DNA of 56,921 nucleotides, from NCBI GenBank assembly GCA_031287685.1, contig JAITSQ010000034.1, positions 1-56,921 on the forward strand. The letters are read 5' to 3'. Position 1 is the first letter of the stretch, and every line of letters starts with the position of its first letter. A program made the position numbers and the translations under genes. The notes beneath the pieces are model-generated. The model did not search any database, was not told where the DNA came from, and saw only the letters and a program-made list of their open reading frames with translations. Positions 42,567 through 51,263 of this stretch are shown here, piece after piece. The DNA is from Clostridiales bacterium (lineage in GTDB: Bacteria; Bacillota; Clostridia; Lachnospirales; WQUN01).

Positions 42567-43307
42567 ATGACAACATTAGCGTTTTACAACAACAAAGGCG
42601 GCGTGGGCAAGACCACGGCAACAATCAACATCGCATACGCGCTTGCCGAAATTGGCAAGCACATTTTAGTTATCGACTGCGACAGTCAGCGCAATACTTC
42701 ACGGTTTTTCGGCGGCGGCGAAGCGGCGGGCGTGATTGAGGGGATAATTGACCGCATAGCGGATAAATTTTCGGACGGGAGCCCCATATCACGAACGCGA
42801 TACCCGAACATTGACGTGATGTTACTTGACGATGTTCATATTCTCGAGGAGAAAACCGTTCGCGAGCTTTATGACTTCGCCGTGCTCGACCTGCCGCCCG
42901 CGATGAACGAATACACGAGCGATATATTACGCCTTTGCGACTTCGTACTCGTGCCGATTGAACTTGAAAGTTTTTCCATACAAGGCTTGTCGAACGTGTC
43001 CGAAACTCTGAGCGCGGTCGGCAAGCCGTTCTGTTGCTTTGTAAATAAATACAACAAAAGCGTAAAGGCGCACGAAGCTATGTTTACCCTCGCCCGCGAA
43101 AATTTGGGCGATATTCTGCTGAATACGCCGCTTCCCTACTCTCCCGCGATAATTAACAGCATAACCGCAGACAAGACCGTCGCGGAATATTGGCGGTTTT
43201 CGCCCGTGCTGTATTCGCTCGGCGGATTGGTCGAGGAAATCCTTCAAAATGTTGAGAAATTAGACAAATTAGACAAGTTTGACGAACTCGGAAAGGCGGT
43301 CGGTTGA
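42567..43307 (+). CDS. parA: ParA family partition ATPase
   Basis: ParA is a deviant-Walker ATPase that, with ParB, segregates or stabilises a replicon or excised element. The 246-residue product begins MTTLAFYNNKGGVGKTTATINIAYAL (P-loop residues 9-17). It has VIDCDSQRNTSRFF and the Walker B-like segment FAVLDLPPAMNEY, then VLVPIELESFSIQG. ATG 42567 is used because AAAGGA precedes it and the P-loop position fits the short ParA/Soj type without an N-terminal DNA-binding domain. It overlaps or abuts parB. Confidence 0.93.
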   Translation: MTTLAFYNNKGGVGKTTATINIAYALAEIGKHILVIDCDSQRNTSRFFGGGEAAGVIEGIIDRIADKFSDGSPISRTRYPNIDVMLLDDVHILEEKTVRELYDFAVLDLPPAMNEYTSDILRLCDFVLVPIELESFSIQGLSNVSETLSAVGKPFCCFVNKYNKSVKAHEAMFTLARENLGDILLNTPLPYSPAIINSITADKTVAEYWRFSPVLYSLGGLVEEILQNVEKLDKLDKFDELGKAVG

Positions 43308-43308
43308 T

Positions 43309-44757
43309 ATGGGCGCGTTTCAAGTGGGCGGCAACGCCTTTAACAGCTTCAAAAAAACACAGCAATCCGACGCGGCGGGGCGCGTTCAGATGATTGAAAT
43401 TGACAAACTTGTCCCGCACGAGGAAAATTTTTACAGTATGAACGATATAGAGCTTCTCGCGGAGGATATTGAACGACAGGGATTAAGGCATAATCTCGTT
43501 GTAACTCCGCTCGAAGGCGACAAGTACAAAATTATTTCTGGACACCGCAGATACAGGGCGGTTATTTTTTTGCGGGAGCAGGGGCGGTACCTTTCCGCCC
43601 TTGTCCCCTGCTCCGTGGGGACTATGAAAACAGACGACGAAGAAATGTTCGACCTCATAATGATGAACGCCACCGGGCGGGAGCTGACGGACGCGGAGCG
43701 CGTGAAGCAGTATGAACATTTGAAAAGGATACTGGAAGCGCGGAAAGCGGACGGTGAAAAATTCGGGCGTATAAGGGATAAAATAGCGGAAACGCTGAAT
43801 GTTTCTATCGGCCAAATATCAAAAATAGAACATATTGAGAATAACGCCGTGGAGGAAGTTAAGGAAGCCATTAACGCGGGAAGCCTTTCAATATCGACCG
43901 CAAATGAAATAGCGAAACTTGGCGCGGAAGAACAGCGAGAAATCCTTGAAAGTAAGCCTGCGCGAGAAATAAGCTATAAGGAAGCCAAGGCAAAGGTCTC
44001 CGGAGCCAAAGAAAAAAATGTGACACATGTGTCACAAAACTCCGGCGAGGATTCCAACGAAGCTGACAGCGAGAACGCCGCCATAACCGCCGCCGAGATT
44101 GACAACTTCCTCACGCGGCAATACAAACTTTACGACGTTAAATCCAACGTTGTGTCCTACTTTTCGGGCGAATTGAGCAACTCCAAACGCGCTGAATTTC
44201 TTAAAAAAGAAAAAGGATACAGCGGCGGCATTTATGAGGATTTTCCCGAGGGCTACTACAACTTTATTCCCGGAAAAGGGATAGAGCTATCAAAAAACCA
44301 TGGCAGAGCTGACAAAATTTTGGTTACGCTGACTTGGAGCGAAGCGGCGCGGCGGATTGGCAAGCTGATTGACGAGGGGCGGTATATGTCCTCCGCAGAG
44401 GATTCCGAAGCCCCGGACAAAGCCAAGGAAACGGCGGAGGGCGAAACGAAAACGCCAAGCGAAACAACAACTGGCGAAGCAACGGAAACTGACGACGCGG
44501 GCAACACCGAATCTGACGACACAGATAAAGCCGACATCTCGCCCTCCGCGCACGACGACGAGAGACACGAAACCTTGTCCGCGTGGCTCGGCTACGCGGT
44601 GCAGTCTTGCGAATCGTTAAACCTTTCATTTCAGCAAACCGAGGATTTTTTGTATTTTTTTAAGGAGTTTTTCCGCGAACAATCTTTCGAGGAAGCCGCG
44701 AAAACGTACAAAGAAAGCAAGTATTACGCGCAAAATCCGCAAGCCGAGCAATTATGA
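43309..44757 (+). CDS. parB: ParB/RepB/Spo0J family partition protein
   Basis: ParB proteins are CTP-dependent DNA clamps that load at parS. The 482-residue product has the ParB N-domain (IDKLVPHEENFYSM, LAEDIERQGLRHNLVVTPL, ISGHRRYRAVIFLRE) and the HTH region with ELTDAERVKQYEHLKRI and LNVSIGQISKIEHIEN. A long acidic, Thr/Ser-rich linker (about residues 360-410) leads to a C-terminal domain. ATG 43309 follows the parA stop directly. Inside the gene, TGTGACACATGTGTCACA (44019-44036) is a perfect 18-base palindrome encoding VTHVSQ, a candidate binding site. The stop overlaps the next gene (ATGA). Confidence 0.92.
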   Translation: MGAFQVGGNAFNSFKKTQQSDAAGRVQMIEIDKLVPHEENFYSMNDIELLAEDIERQGLRHNLVVTPLEGDKYKIISGHRRYRAVIFLREQGRYLSALVPCSVGTMKTDDEEMFDLIMMNATGRELTDAERVKQYEHLKRILEARKADGEKFGRIRDKIAETLNVSIGQISKIEHIENNAVEEVKEAINAGSLSISTANEIAKLGAEEQREILESKPAREISYKEAKAKVSGAKEKNVTHVSQNSGEDSNEADSENAAITAAEIDNFLTRQYKLYDVKSNVVSYFSGELSNSKRAEFLKKEKGYSGGIYEDFPEGYYNFIPGKGIELSKNHGRADKILVTLTWSEAARRIGKLIDEGRYMSSAEDSEAPDKAKETAEGETKTPSETTTGEATETDDAGNTESDDTDKADISPSAHDDERHETLSAWLGYAVQSCESLNLSFQQTEDFLYFFKEFFREQSFEEAAKTYKESKYYAQNPQAEQL

Positions 44758-45362
44758 CAAAGAAAGAGGCCGTGGCAAATATGTCTATCGGAGAACGAAT
44801 TGCCCTTGCGCTTGAACGTTCCGGCAAAAGCAAGGCGGATTTAGCCCGTTATTTAGCGACACGGTCCAGTACGGTGGAAAACTGGATTAAATGCGGCAGC
44901 GTTCCAGCCGCCACAGCAATAATGCCTATTTGCGAATTTACGGGAGTATCGCTTGAATGGATTTTGTCGGAAGATAATGAAACGGTGCAAACCCGGCAAA
45001 AAACCGCTGAAAATAAACCGTCGGTTGAGCGTTGCGGACGAAATCTTTCGCTGAAAATTGCTGAATTGCGTAAAAAACACAACGTAACATTATCTCAGTT
45101 AGGACGAGAATTAGGAATAAAACCTCAGTCGGTAAGCCTTTTGGAAAAGGGCGTAAACGCGCCAAGTTTTGAAACCTTAATCCTGCTTGCTGACTTTTTT
45201 GACGTATCAATCGACTGGCTTGTCGGGGAAGGCGGCGAAATTGACAAAAATGAGCGGCTTGTGCTGAAATCCGACGAACGCGAACTGCTTGCCGAATACA
45301 AACGGTTGGACGAAAAAAGCAAAGCGCGGGTTTCGGAACGAGTTAAGGTTTTGTTGGAATAG
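44754..45362 (+). CDS. Regulator with two XRE-type HTH domains
   Basis: The 202-residue protein carries two Cro/C1-type helix-turn-helix domains. The first covers residues 10-70 (SIGERIALALERSGKSKADLARYL, STVENWIKCGSVPAA, LEWILSED). The second covers about 96-158 (LSLKIAELRKKHNVTLSQLGRELGIKPQSVSLLEKG, SIDWLVGEGG). A C-terminal helix follows. Tandem XRE domains in one chain are uncommon and would allow binding to two half-sites. ATG 44754 overlaps the parB stop, so it is the third gene of the par operon and probably its regulator. Confidence 0.85.
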   Translation: MTKKEAVANMSIGERIALALERSGKSKADLARYLATRSSTVENWIKCGSVPAATAIMPICEFTGVSLEWILSEDNETVQTRQKTAENKPSVERCGRNLSLKIAELRKKHNVTLSQLGRELGIKPQSVSLLEKGVNAPSFETLILLADFFDVSIDWLVGEGGEIDKNERLVLKSDERELLAEYKRLDEKSKARVSERVKVLLE

Positions 45363-45411
45363 AGCGGCGAAAACGCTTGTTGAAGCCGTCCTATTGGGAG
45401 TGCGGTTTTTG

Positions 45412-45720
45412 ATGATAAAAAATGCTTCGGCGGGGAGGTGTGTTATTCTGAATATTGAAAATGAAAACGATATTTGCAACGACATCGGCGGAGTTCCGCA
45501 AAAACCGCAAGAATATCCAAAGTTCTTGTATGTGGTTGATTGCATGGACAAAACCGTCAGAATTATGGCGGGGTTTGCCGCCATTCTCACAGCGTTTTAT
45601 GTAACCGCCATATGCATTAGCGTGACAATCATTTTTATTCAATACTATATAATCCCAACTATAAATAATCCCGACTATATACTGCCTTTTCGAGAGAATC
45701 AGAGGTGTTCAATACGATAA
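45412..45720 (+). CDS. Small single-span membrane protein, hypothetical
   Basis: The 102-residue frame from ATG 45412 has a hydrophilic N-terminus (ICNDIGGVPQKPQEYPKFLYVV) and one long hydrophobic segment (IMAGFAAILTAFYVTAICISVTIIFIQ). A short tail ends FRENQRCSIR. GGGAG precedes the ATG at spacing 11. It overlaps the next HTH gene by 16 bases. I recognise no family. Small membrane proteins are common in conjugation regions, for example as entry-exclusion factors, but nothing here shows that. Start choice is uncertain. Confidence 0.5.
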   Translation: MIKNASAGRCVILNIENENDICNDIGGVPQKPQEYPKFLYVVDCMDKTVRIMAGFAAILTAFYVTAICISVTIIFIQYYIIPTINNPDYILPFRENQRCSIR

Positions 45721-45980
45721 AATGCAGGCTGAAATCATTGCAGACGGAACGAGGCTTTCTCAAAAAAGATGTCGCGGAAGCGGTCGGCATTTCAAGCGTT
45801 GCGTATTACCGATATGAAACTGGGGCACGGAAACCCGATATTGACACACTTATACGGTTATGCGCCTACTTCAATGTTTCATCGGATTATCTTTTAGGAT
45901 TATCTGACGAATCTAAGCCGCATTCGCCGGATTTGCAAGAACGCGCAAAAATGCTTTTGAATGAAAAACGAGAGGTGTAA
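45705..45980 (+). CDS. XRE family HTH regulator
   Basis: The 91-residue protein is a single Cro/C1-type HTH: IKCRLKSLQTERGFLKKDVAEAVGISSVAYYRYETGARKPDIDTLIRLCAYFNVSSDYLLGLS covers the whole domain, with a short C-terminal helix. GTG 45705 is preceded by CAGAG with poor spacing, so the start could be slightly different. It lies just before the VirB4 look-alike and the conjugation genes, and may repress them. Confidence 0.85.
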   Translation: MFNTIKCRLKSLQTERGFLKKDVAEAVGISSVAYYRYETGARKPDIDTLIRLCAYFNVSSDYLLGLSDESKPHSPDLQERAKMLLNEKREV

Positions 45981-45982
45981 AA

Positions 45983-46153
45983 ATGTCTGCCGGAGGAACT
46001 GAACCACGTGAAATAACGCCGGGGAGCGGAATGTCATTCAGCGCGAAGCTCGAAATTTGCAAAAAGTTTTTAGAATTGTCCGAGCAAGATGAATCCGTAA
46101 TTGTCATAGACCCGGAACGCGACTATGCCAATAAAAACAAAGAAAGTTGGTGA
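45983..46153 (+). CDS. 56-residue mini-protein resembling the VirB4 P-loop segment
   Basis: ATG 45983 is preceded by GAGAGGTG and the frame ends at TGA 46153, overlapping the next gene's upstream region. Residues 12-48 line up with residues about 491-523 of the VirB4 ATPase encoded 6 kb downstream: TPGSGMSFSAKLEI against SPGGGKSFFAKREI, then VIVIDPERDY against ILIIDPEREY, with a short insertion between. About 20 positions are identical. The Walker A lysine is replaced by Met17, so it should not bind ATP normally. It could be a decayed duplicate or a small protein that joins or poisons VirB4 hexamers. The good ribosome-binding site argues that it is translated. Confidence 0.65.
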   Translation: MSAGGTEPREITPGSGMSFSAKLEICKKFLELSEQDESVIVIDPERDYANKNKESW

Positions 46154-46160
46154 TTATTTT

Positions 46161-47585
46161 ATGAGTGATATGAACGGCGTTGACGACTTGGCAAGCGCGG
46201 CTGTGCGCAGTATTCAGCTTGCCCGTGAATTGCTGGAGCTTCTGCTGAAAACAGGGCAAATAGCGGCGGCGATAACCAAAGGGACCGCGCAAATCGGCGT
46301 TGGCGTTGTCGGGTTGGGCGTCGCGGCGGGCAAGGCGATTTACGACCACGCTTCGCCGACGGGGCGCGTTTTAGCCGAATCGCGGCGCACGGGACAGCCG
46401 ATAATTGAACAAAAAGCGATGCCAATTGACGCTATGGACAAATTAAAGCAAATGTGCGCGGAGCGCAATATTCCCGTGGCGTTCAAGACTGCCAAAAACT
46501 CAAAATTTGTAACGGCGATGTTCGCGGGCGGCGACAAAGATATTTTCAAGGACACGCTGACGGAACTGACGACCGACAGACTCAAAGCGAAACCGCAGGA
46601 TTTCGCTTTTTTTAATGTCAAGCCGGGCGCGGTTTCCGGGCTTAAAGGCTTGTGCGAACAAAACGGAATAGAAGTCAATTTTGTTCAAACGAGCAGTGAC
46701 AAAGTGGCCGTTGTTTATAAAATAAAAGACCAAGCCACCCTTGACATCATCAAAAATGATTTCAAAAAAGCCGCCGAAAATGTGTCAAAAGAGTTTGCTT
46801 TTGAGCATAAGCCGAATGGCAAATTTTCTTTCAGACAAGGCAATTCGTTATCAAAGGACGCGCCCGAATTTACGACGAAACGGCTTCCGACACGCGCCAA
46901 GCTCGAGCAAATTTTGCAAGATAGATTTGGCTATGACAGTGTGTCGTCAAAACTGGCGGCTGACAAATTCGCCAAAAGTTTGTCAGATGAACAACGGCGT
47001 TATTTCGGGCAGGACACACGGCAAGTCGAGCTTATAAAAAACCTTGACCGTGATATAAAATTGCCGGGCGACCCGATAACTCTGCGTGATTACAGCTTTA
47101 CGCGGCTGAGGTTCAGCGACGACGACGTTGACAGATTTAACGTGATGAACGACGGGGATAAGGCTGTGACACTCGCGCCGTCACAAATGACAAGAATGCA
47201 AATGGAAGATTTAGTCAAACAGCACTTCGGAGTGACCGACCCCGAAGTCGTCAAGCATATCTGCGACAAAACGGAAGCCTTGTCAAAAATGATGAGCGAA
47301 CAAAAACAGCGCGGATTTGTTGAAGTTGACAAAATTTCAAAAGACAAGGCGACCGCAGTTGTCGACGGCAAAAAACTTACGTTTTCACTCGCGCCGAGCG
47401 ACAAATTAAACTCAATACGGCGTATTTCAAAAGCCTTCGGTATACCGCTGAAAGACGCGCAAGCGGTTTTCAAAGCCGCCGAGAAACAAAGCGTTTTGGC
47501 AAATAAAATTAAACTTGCCGTCGAAAAAGTCAAAAACGCCGCGACGCCGATTAAAGACAAAAAGGCGAAAAAAGGCGCGATATGA
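46161..47585 (+). CDS. PcfB-like (DUF3801) conjugation accessory protein
   Basis: This 474-residue protein begins SDMNGVDDLASAAVRSIQLARELLELLLKTGQIAAAI. A Gly-rich stretch and the DUF3801/PcfB-type segments MDKLKQMCAERNIPVAFK with FVTAMFAGGDKDIFKDTL follow. A related fold may repeat at VSGLKGLCEQNGIEVNFVQ. The C-terminus is Lys-rich (KVKNAATPIKDKKAKKG). PcfB-type genes lie directly before the coupling protein gene in pCF10-like systems, as here, and help the relaxosome dock. It is longer than PcfB, so the C-terminal half is unassigned. ATG 46161 is preceded by GGTGATT. Confidence 0.65.
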   Translation: MSDMNGVDDLASAAVRSIQLARELLELLLKTGQIAAAITKGTAQIGVGVVGLGVAAGKAIYDHASPTGRVLAESRRTGQPIIEQKAMPIDAMDKLKQMCAERNIPVAFKTAKNSKFVTAMFAGGDKDIFKDTLTELTTDRLKAKPQDFAFFNVKPGAVSGLKGLCEQNGIEVNFVQTSSDKVAVVYKIKDQATLDIIKNDFKKAAENVSKEFAFEHKPNGKFSFRQGNSLSKDAPEFTTKRLPTRAKLEQILQDRFGYDSVSSKLAADKFAKSLSDEQRRYFGQDTRQVELIKNLDRDIKLPGDPITLRDYSFTRLRFSDDDVDRFNVMNDGDKAVTLAPSQMTRMQMEDLVKQHFGVTDPEVVKHICDKTEALSKMMSEQKQRGFVEVDKISKDKATAVVDGKKLTFSLAPSDKLNSIRRISKAFGIPLKDAQAVFKAAEKQSVLANKIKLAVEKVKNAATPIKDKKAKKGAI

Positions 47586-47598
47586 AAGGCGTGATTTG

Positions 47599-49665
47599 TT
47601 GGCAAAGATGAAGAAAAAAACGGGCGCGGCGGGGTATGTAGTCTATGGTTTACTGATTGTCGCCGCGCTTTATTTCGCGGCGGCGCTCGGAACCGCCGCT
47701 GATTTGTCAAAAGGCGAGGAGGGAAAAATTGATTTTGATAAAATTGACATTGAAGCCGCCTTGAAAGAGCCTAAACTGGTGTTTTCAGAGTGGACTCGCA
47801 AGAAAAGCACCGCCGGGCAATTCGCGTTTTTTACCGCGTTTGGCATTGGCATTTACGCTCTTGTCAAAATCACGGATAAAAAAGCCTGTCACCGCAGATT
47901 CGAGGAGCACGGCTCGGCGAGGTGGGGGACAAAAGGCGAAGCGAAAAAACTGCTTGACAAAGATAAATCTTGCAATATAATTTTGACAAATGATGTGAAA
48001 ATGTCGCTGAACACCCGGATGCACCGGGAAAACTTGAATATTCTTGTCATAGGCGGCGCGGGAAGCGGTAAATCACTGTTTTTTGCCAAACCCAATATTA
48101 TGCAGATGAACACATCAGTTGTCGCGACCGACCCGAAAGGCGAACTGCTGTCCTCGACGGGGAAAATGCTCGAAAAAAACGGCTATAAAGTGCGGGTTTT
48201 CAACCTTATCGATATGAAGCACAGTCATAATTATAACCCGTTTAATTATGTTTATGATGAAAAAATGGCAGATGAGGAAATCGTGAAAACGCTAAACCCC
48301 GCAAGCGTAATTAAAATGGTCAATGTGTTTATGAAAAACACAAAAGACAAAAACGCGACGGGCGGCGACCAGTTTTGGGACGACGCGACGAGGAGCCTTT
48401 TGTCCGCGTTGTCATTTTATTTGCTCGAAACCGAGCCGGAAAGGGCAAATTTCGGCAAGGTGACGGAGCTTTTGAAACTTGCCAAAGTAAGCGAGGACGC
48501 GGAAGTGAAGTCCGAGCTTGACGAACTTTTTGACGAGTTGGAGGAAAATGACAAGTCGTCGCTGGCAGTCTCGTATTACAAAGATTTCAAAATGGCGGCG
48601 GGCGACACCATGAAATCCATTTTGATTTCTTGCGCGGCGCGGCTTCAATTTTTCAATTTGCCCGAAGTTAAGGATTTGACACATACTGACAATTTGGAAC
48701 TTGACAAATTAGGCGACACGAAAAACGCTTTATTTGTCATAATTCCCGCAAGCGACAGAACTTTTAACTTTCTCGCGGCGATGATGTACACGCAGATGTT
48801 TGACTGCTTGTATAACCGCGCTAATTTCGTCCACGGCGGACGGCTTAAAGTCCACGCCCGGTGCATACTTGACGAGTTCGCCAATATCGGTCAAATTCCG
48901 GATTTTGACAGCCTTATAACGACAATGCGAAGTATGGAAATTTCCGCGAATGTCATTATACAAAATTTGGCGCAATTAAAGGCGATGTACAAGGACACTT
49001 GGGAGTCAATTGTCGGCAATTGCGACAGCTTGTTGTTTCTCGGCGGACAGGAGGAAAGCACGTTAAAACTGCTGTCCGAGAAACTCGGCAAGGAAACAAT
49101 TGACATAAAAAGCCGTAATCGGACAAGAGGCATGAAAAACAATTCCTCCTCCGAAAACAATAGTATTTCCGGGCGTGAGCTTATGACAATTGACGAAATT
49201 TCAACGATGCCAATGAGCGATTGCTTGTTATTCATCCGCGCGTATCACCCGTTTTACGGCAAGAAGTTTGACACTTTCAAGCACGAGAGTTATGAACTTT
49301 CAGGCGATTTTGACAAGTCAAATATTTACAGCGTAGAGGAAATAGCGACCGCCAAAACGCCGCCGGAGGAGGACGGCGCGAATAAAGTCGAGGCGGAATT
49401 GCCGGTAGTTGACCCGGATATTAAAGCCGTGATTGAAAACCTTGCCGAGCTGAAAAAGAATACGGGCGCGGAATTTACAACCGAATTGCCGGACGAAGCC
49501 GACGATATTGTCGAAGTTGACGAAAGCGGTTTTGACGGCTCGGAGGGCGGGTTAGTCAATGAATTTGACAGAGAGGAGGAACCTGCCGAAGATGAAAAGT
49601 TGTCATATGTGTCAACTGAAAGTCCGGCAGAAGCCGATGACGACCTTGAAAGCCAATATATTTAA
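47599..49665 (+). CDS. VirD4/TraG-type coupling protein
   Basis: This ATPase couples the relaxase-DNA complex to the conjugative secretion channel. The 688-residue product has two N-terminal membrane segments (YVVYGLLIVAALYFAAALG and FAFFTAFGIGIYALV). Walker A GGAGSGKSLFFAKPNI lies near 152, ATDPKGELLSSTGKML follows, and Walker B is ARCILDEFANIGQIPDF (near 421). An acidic C-terminal tail ends the protein. TTG 47599 is chosen for its AAAGG at good spacing; ATG 47608 is also possible. It follows the PcfB-like gene by 13 bases. Confidence 0.92.
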   Translation: MAKMKKKTGAAGYVVYGLLIVAALYFAAALGTAADLSKGEEGKIDFDKIDIEAALKEPKLVFSEWTRKKSTAGQFAFFTAFGIGIYALVKITDKKACHRRFEEHGSARWGTKGEAKKLLDKDKSCNIILTNDVKMSLNTRMHRENLNILVIGGAGSGKSLFFAKPNIMQMNTSVVATDPKGELLSSTGKMLEKNGYKVRVFNLIDMKHSHNYNPFNYVYDEKMADEEIVKTLNPASVIKMVNVFMKNTKDKNATGGDQFWDDATRSLLSALSFYLLETEPERANFGKVTELLKLAKVSEDAEVKSELDELFDELEENDKSSLAVSYYKDFKMAAGDTMKSILISCAARLQFFNLPEVKDLTHTDNLELDKLGDTKNALFVIIPASDRTFNFLAAMMYTQMFDCLYNRANFVHGGRLKVHARCILDEFANIGQIPDFDSLITTMRSMEISANVIIQNLAQLKAMYKDTWESIVGNCDSLLFLGGQEESTLKLLSEKLGKETIDIKSRNRTRGMKNNSSSENNSISGRELMTIDEISTMPMSDCLLFIRAYHPFYGKKFDTFKHESYELSGDFDKSNIYSVEEIATAKTPPEEDGANKVEAELPVVDPDIKAVIENLAELKKNTGAEFTTELPDEADDIVEVDESGFDGSEGGLVNEFDREEEPAEDEKLSYVSTESPAEADDDLESQYI

Positions 49666-49685
49666 CAAAAATGAAGGTGGTGCTT

Positions 49686-49886
49686 ATGAAAAATTTGCTT
49701 GGTGAGGAAGCTGTATTTCCAACGTTTGCGGAAACAGATTTGCTTTGGGACGGTCACGTTCCAACGGACGAGGAATGGGCGACACAGCCGCTGACCTCAG
49801 AAAATTTGAACGACGTTTTAAGCGGCGCGTTGCTCGACACGACGGAGCCGCTTGTAATGCGGCGCGACGAGGTTCTTATTGAGTAA
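49686..49886 (+). CDS. Small acidic hypothetical protein in the conjugation operon
   Basis: The 66-residue frame from ATG 49686 begins MKNLLGEEAVFPTFAETDLLWDG and ends MRRDEVLIE. It is acidic, soluble and unrelated to anything I recognise. AAGGTGGTG precedes the ATG at good spacing. It lies between the coupling protein and the VirB2-like gene on the same strand, so it is co-transcribed. Confidence 0.6.
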   Translation: MKNLLGEEAVFPTFAETDLLWDGHVPTDEEWATQPLTSENLNDVLSGALLDTTEPLVMRRDEVLIE

Positions 49887-49958
49887 AAAGCTGCCGCGTA
49901 TGGCGTGGCGACGAAAAAATAACAACAAATACAAAAATTATATAAGGGAGAGATTTTT

Positions 49959-50300
49959 GTGCGTAAATTCAAGGAAGTCGTCAAGAAATTTGTTTTGTCG
50001 AAACAGAGCGTTGACCAAAAGATTTTGCAAGCGGGAATTACCGTTTTTATGAGCCTTATGGGCTATTCCATAGCCTACGCGGACGGCCCGGATATGAGCA
50101 AATTTGACGAGCTGATGGGATTCTTTGCCGCCGGAATTCAAAAAGTCGGTCTCGCCGTCGGTTTCTGCGGCGGGGTTATGTTCGCTCTTGCCATAAAAAA
50201 CGACGACGCGGACGCCAAACAGCGCGGATTGTTGACCTTGGCGGCAGGGTTCATCACATTTGCCTTAGCTCAAGCGTACACAACTTATTTTTCAGCATAA
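49959..50300 (+). CDS. VirB2/Maff2-like small membrane protein
   Basis: The 113-residue protein has an N-terminal helix (VKKFVLSKQSVDQKILQ) and three hydrophobic segments: AGITVFMSLMGYSIAYA, IQKVGLAVGFCGGVMFALAI and GLLTLAAGFITFALAQAY. A short loop DDADAKQRG lies between the last two. Position before the VirB6-like gene and this topology fit a pilin-like or Maff2-type channel component of Gram-positive conjugation systems. GTG 49959 is preceded by GGGAGAG. Confidence 0.7.
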   Translation: MRKFKEVVKKFVLSKQSVDQKILQAGITVFMSLMGYSIAYADGPDMSKFDELMGFFAAGIQKVGLAVGFCGGVMFALAIKNDDADAKQRGLLTLAAGFITFALAQAYTTYFSA

Positions 50301-50315
50301 AAAGAAGGTGTTCAA

Positions 50316-51152
50316 GTGAATTATGACGGGCTTTTCGAAACAATCCATGGGAACATTGACTTAATGCAGCAAATTTATATTTTCGCAAGCGGGCTTTTAT
50401 CAAAAAGCCCCTCCGACCTTCATTTAGAAGGTGTTACAGACGGGATAGGAATTGTTGCTATGTCGCTTGCCGCCACGCTTTTCCTTATGGATTTTTTCCA
50501 AAAAACCCTTGACTTTGAGTGGGTAAAATGGGAAAATGTCTTGGTTTTATGTATGAAATGCGTTTTTGTCAAGTGGATTGTTGGTCACACGAACTATTTT
50601 ATGGAGCTTATGTCGGGTGCGTTCGGGCAATTTGCGGCAAGCGTTTCGGGCGGCAACGCTACCGTGTTCGCAAATGAGGGTGATAATTTGACCTACGCAT
50701 TTTTAGGCGGTGAAGTGGCGGCGCACATCTTAGAATTCGACCCCGGCATACTTAACGGAAACATATTGCTTAGGTATTTGTATCTATTGCCATCATTTTT
50801 TATCATTTATTTAGCGCTTCTCGGCGTTGTGCTTATGATTGTAAGCAGATTTTTGGAACTTATAGTATACACAATGCTTGCGCCGATTCCGCTTGCCACG
50901 TTCGCCTCGTCTCATACTGCGGAAATAGGCAAAAGTTTTTTGAAAAATTACGTAGCGGTTATACTACAGGCATTCGTTATTGCGGTAATGTTTCTATCAT
51001 ATCAAACGCTTATTGAATTTATGATGGGGACAGGCACTGAGTCCAAGTTAACGCTTCAAGACGGGTTGGGAGTAGTGCTTGCTTCGTTTGCTCTGTTCGG
51101 CGCGGTCAAAAAATCGGACGATTGGGCTAAAAAAGTCTGCGGCGCGATGTAA
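50316..51152 (+). CDS. VirB6/TrbL-like polytopic channel protein
   Basis: The 278-residue protein has at least five membrane segments, among them IGIVAMSLAATLFLMDFF, LRYLYLLPSFFIIYLALLGVVLMIV and FLKNYVAVILQAFVIAVMFLSY. The polar loop LAPIPLATFASSHTAEIGKSFLKN is typical of VirB6/TrbL-like subunits in integrative elements of Bacillota. It should form part of the inner membrane channel with VirB4 and VirB2-like proteins. GTG 50316 is preceded by AGAAGGTG. Confidence 0.8.
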   Translation: MNYDGLFETIHGNIDLMQQIYIFASGLLSKSPSDLHLEGVTDGIGIVAMSLAATLFLMDFFQKTLDFEWVKWENVLVLCMKCVFVKWIVGHTNYFMELMSGAFGQFAASVSGGNATVFANEGDNLTYAFLGGEVAAHILEFDPGILNGNILLRYLYLLPSFFIIYLALLGVVLMIVSRFLELIVYTMLAPIPLATFASSHTAEIGKSFLKNYVAVILQAFVIAVMFLSYQTLIEFMMGTGTESKLTLQDGLGVVLASFALFGAVKKSDDWAKKVCGAM

Positions 51153-51214
51153 CTTTATTTTCAGAAAAGCAGTCATTTATTGGGCTGTCTTTTTTACAAA
51201 GCATATAAAAACTC

Positions 51215-51244
51215 TTGACATTTCGCTATCGTATATGCTATCAT
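51215..51244 (+). promoter_or_regulatory. Toxin-antitoxin promoter with inverted repeats
   Basis: TTGACA (51215-51220) and TATCAT (51239-51244) are 18 bases apart. The start region contains CTATCGTATATGCTATCAT and ATGAGATAG, giving repeated CTATC and TCATATGA inverted elements that could be the operator for the antitoxin-toxin complex. Confidence 0.6.
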
Positions 51245-51263
51245 ATGAGATAGAGGTGTTCCT

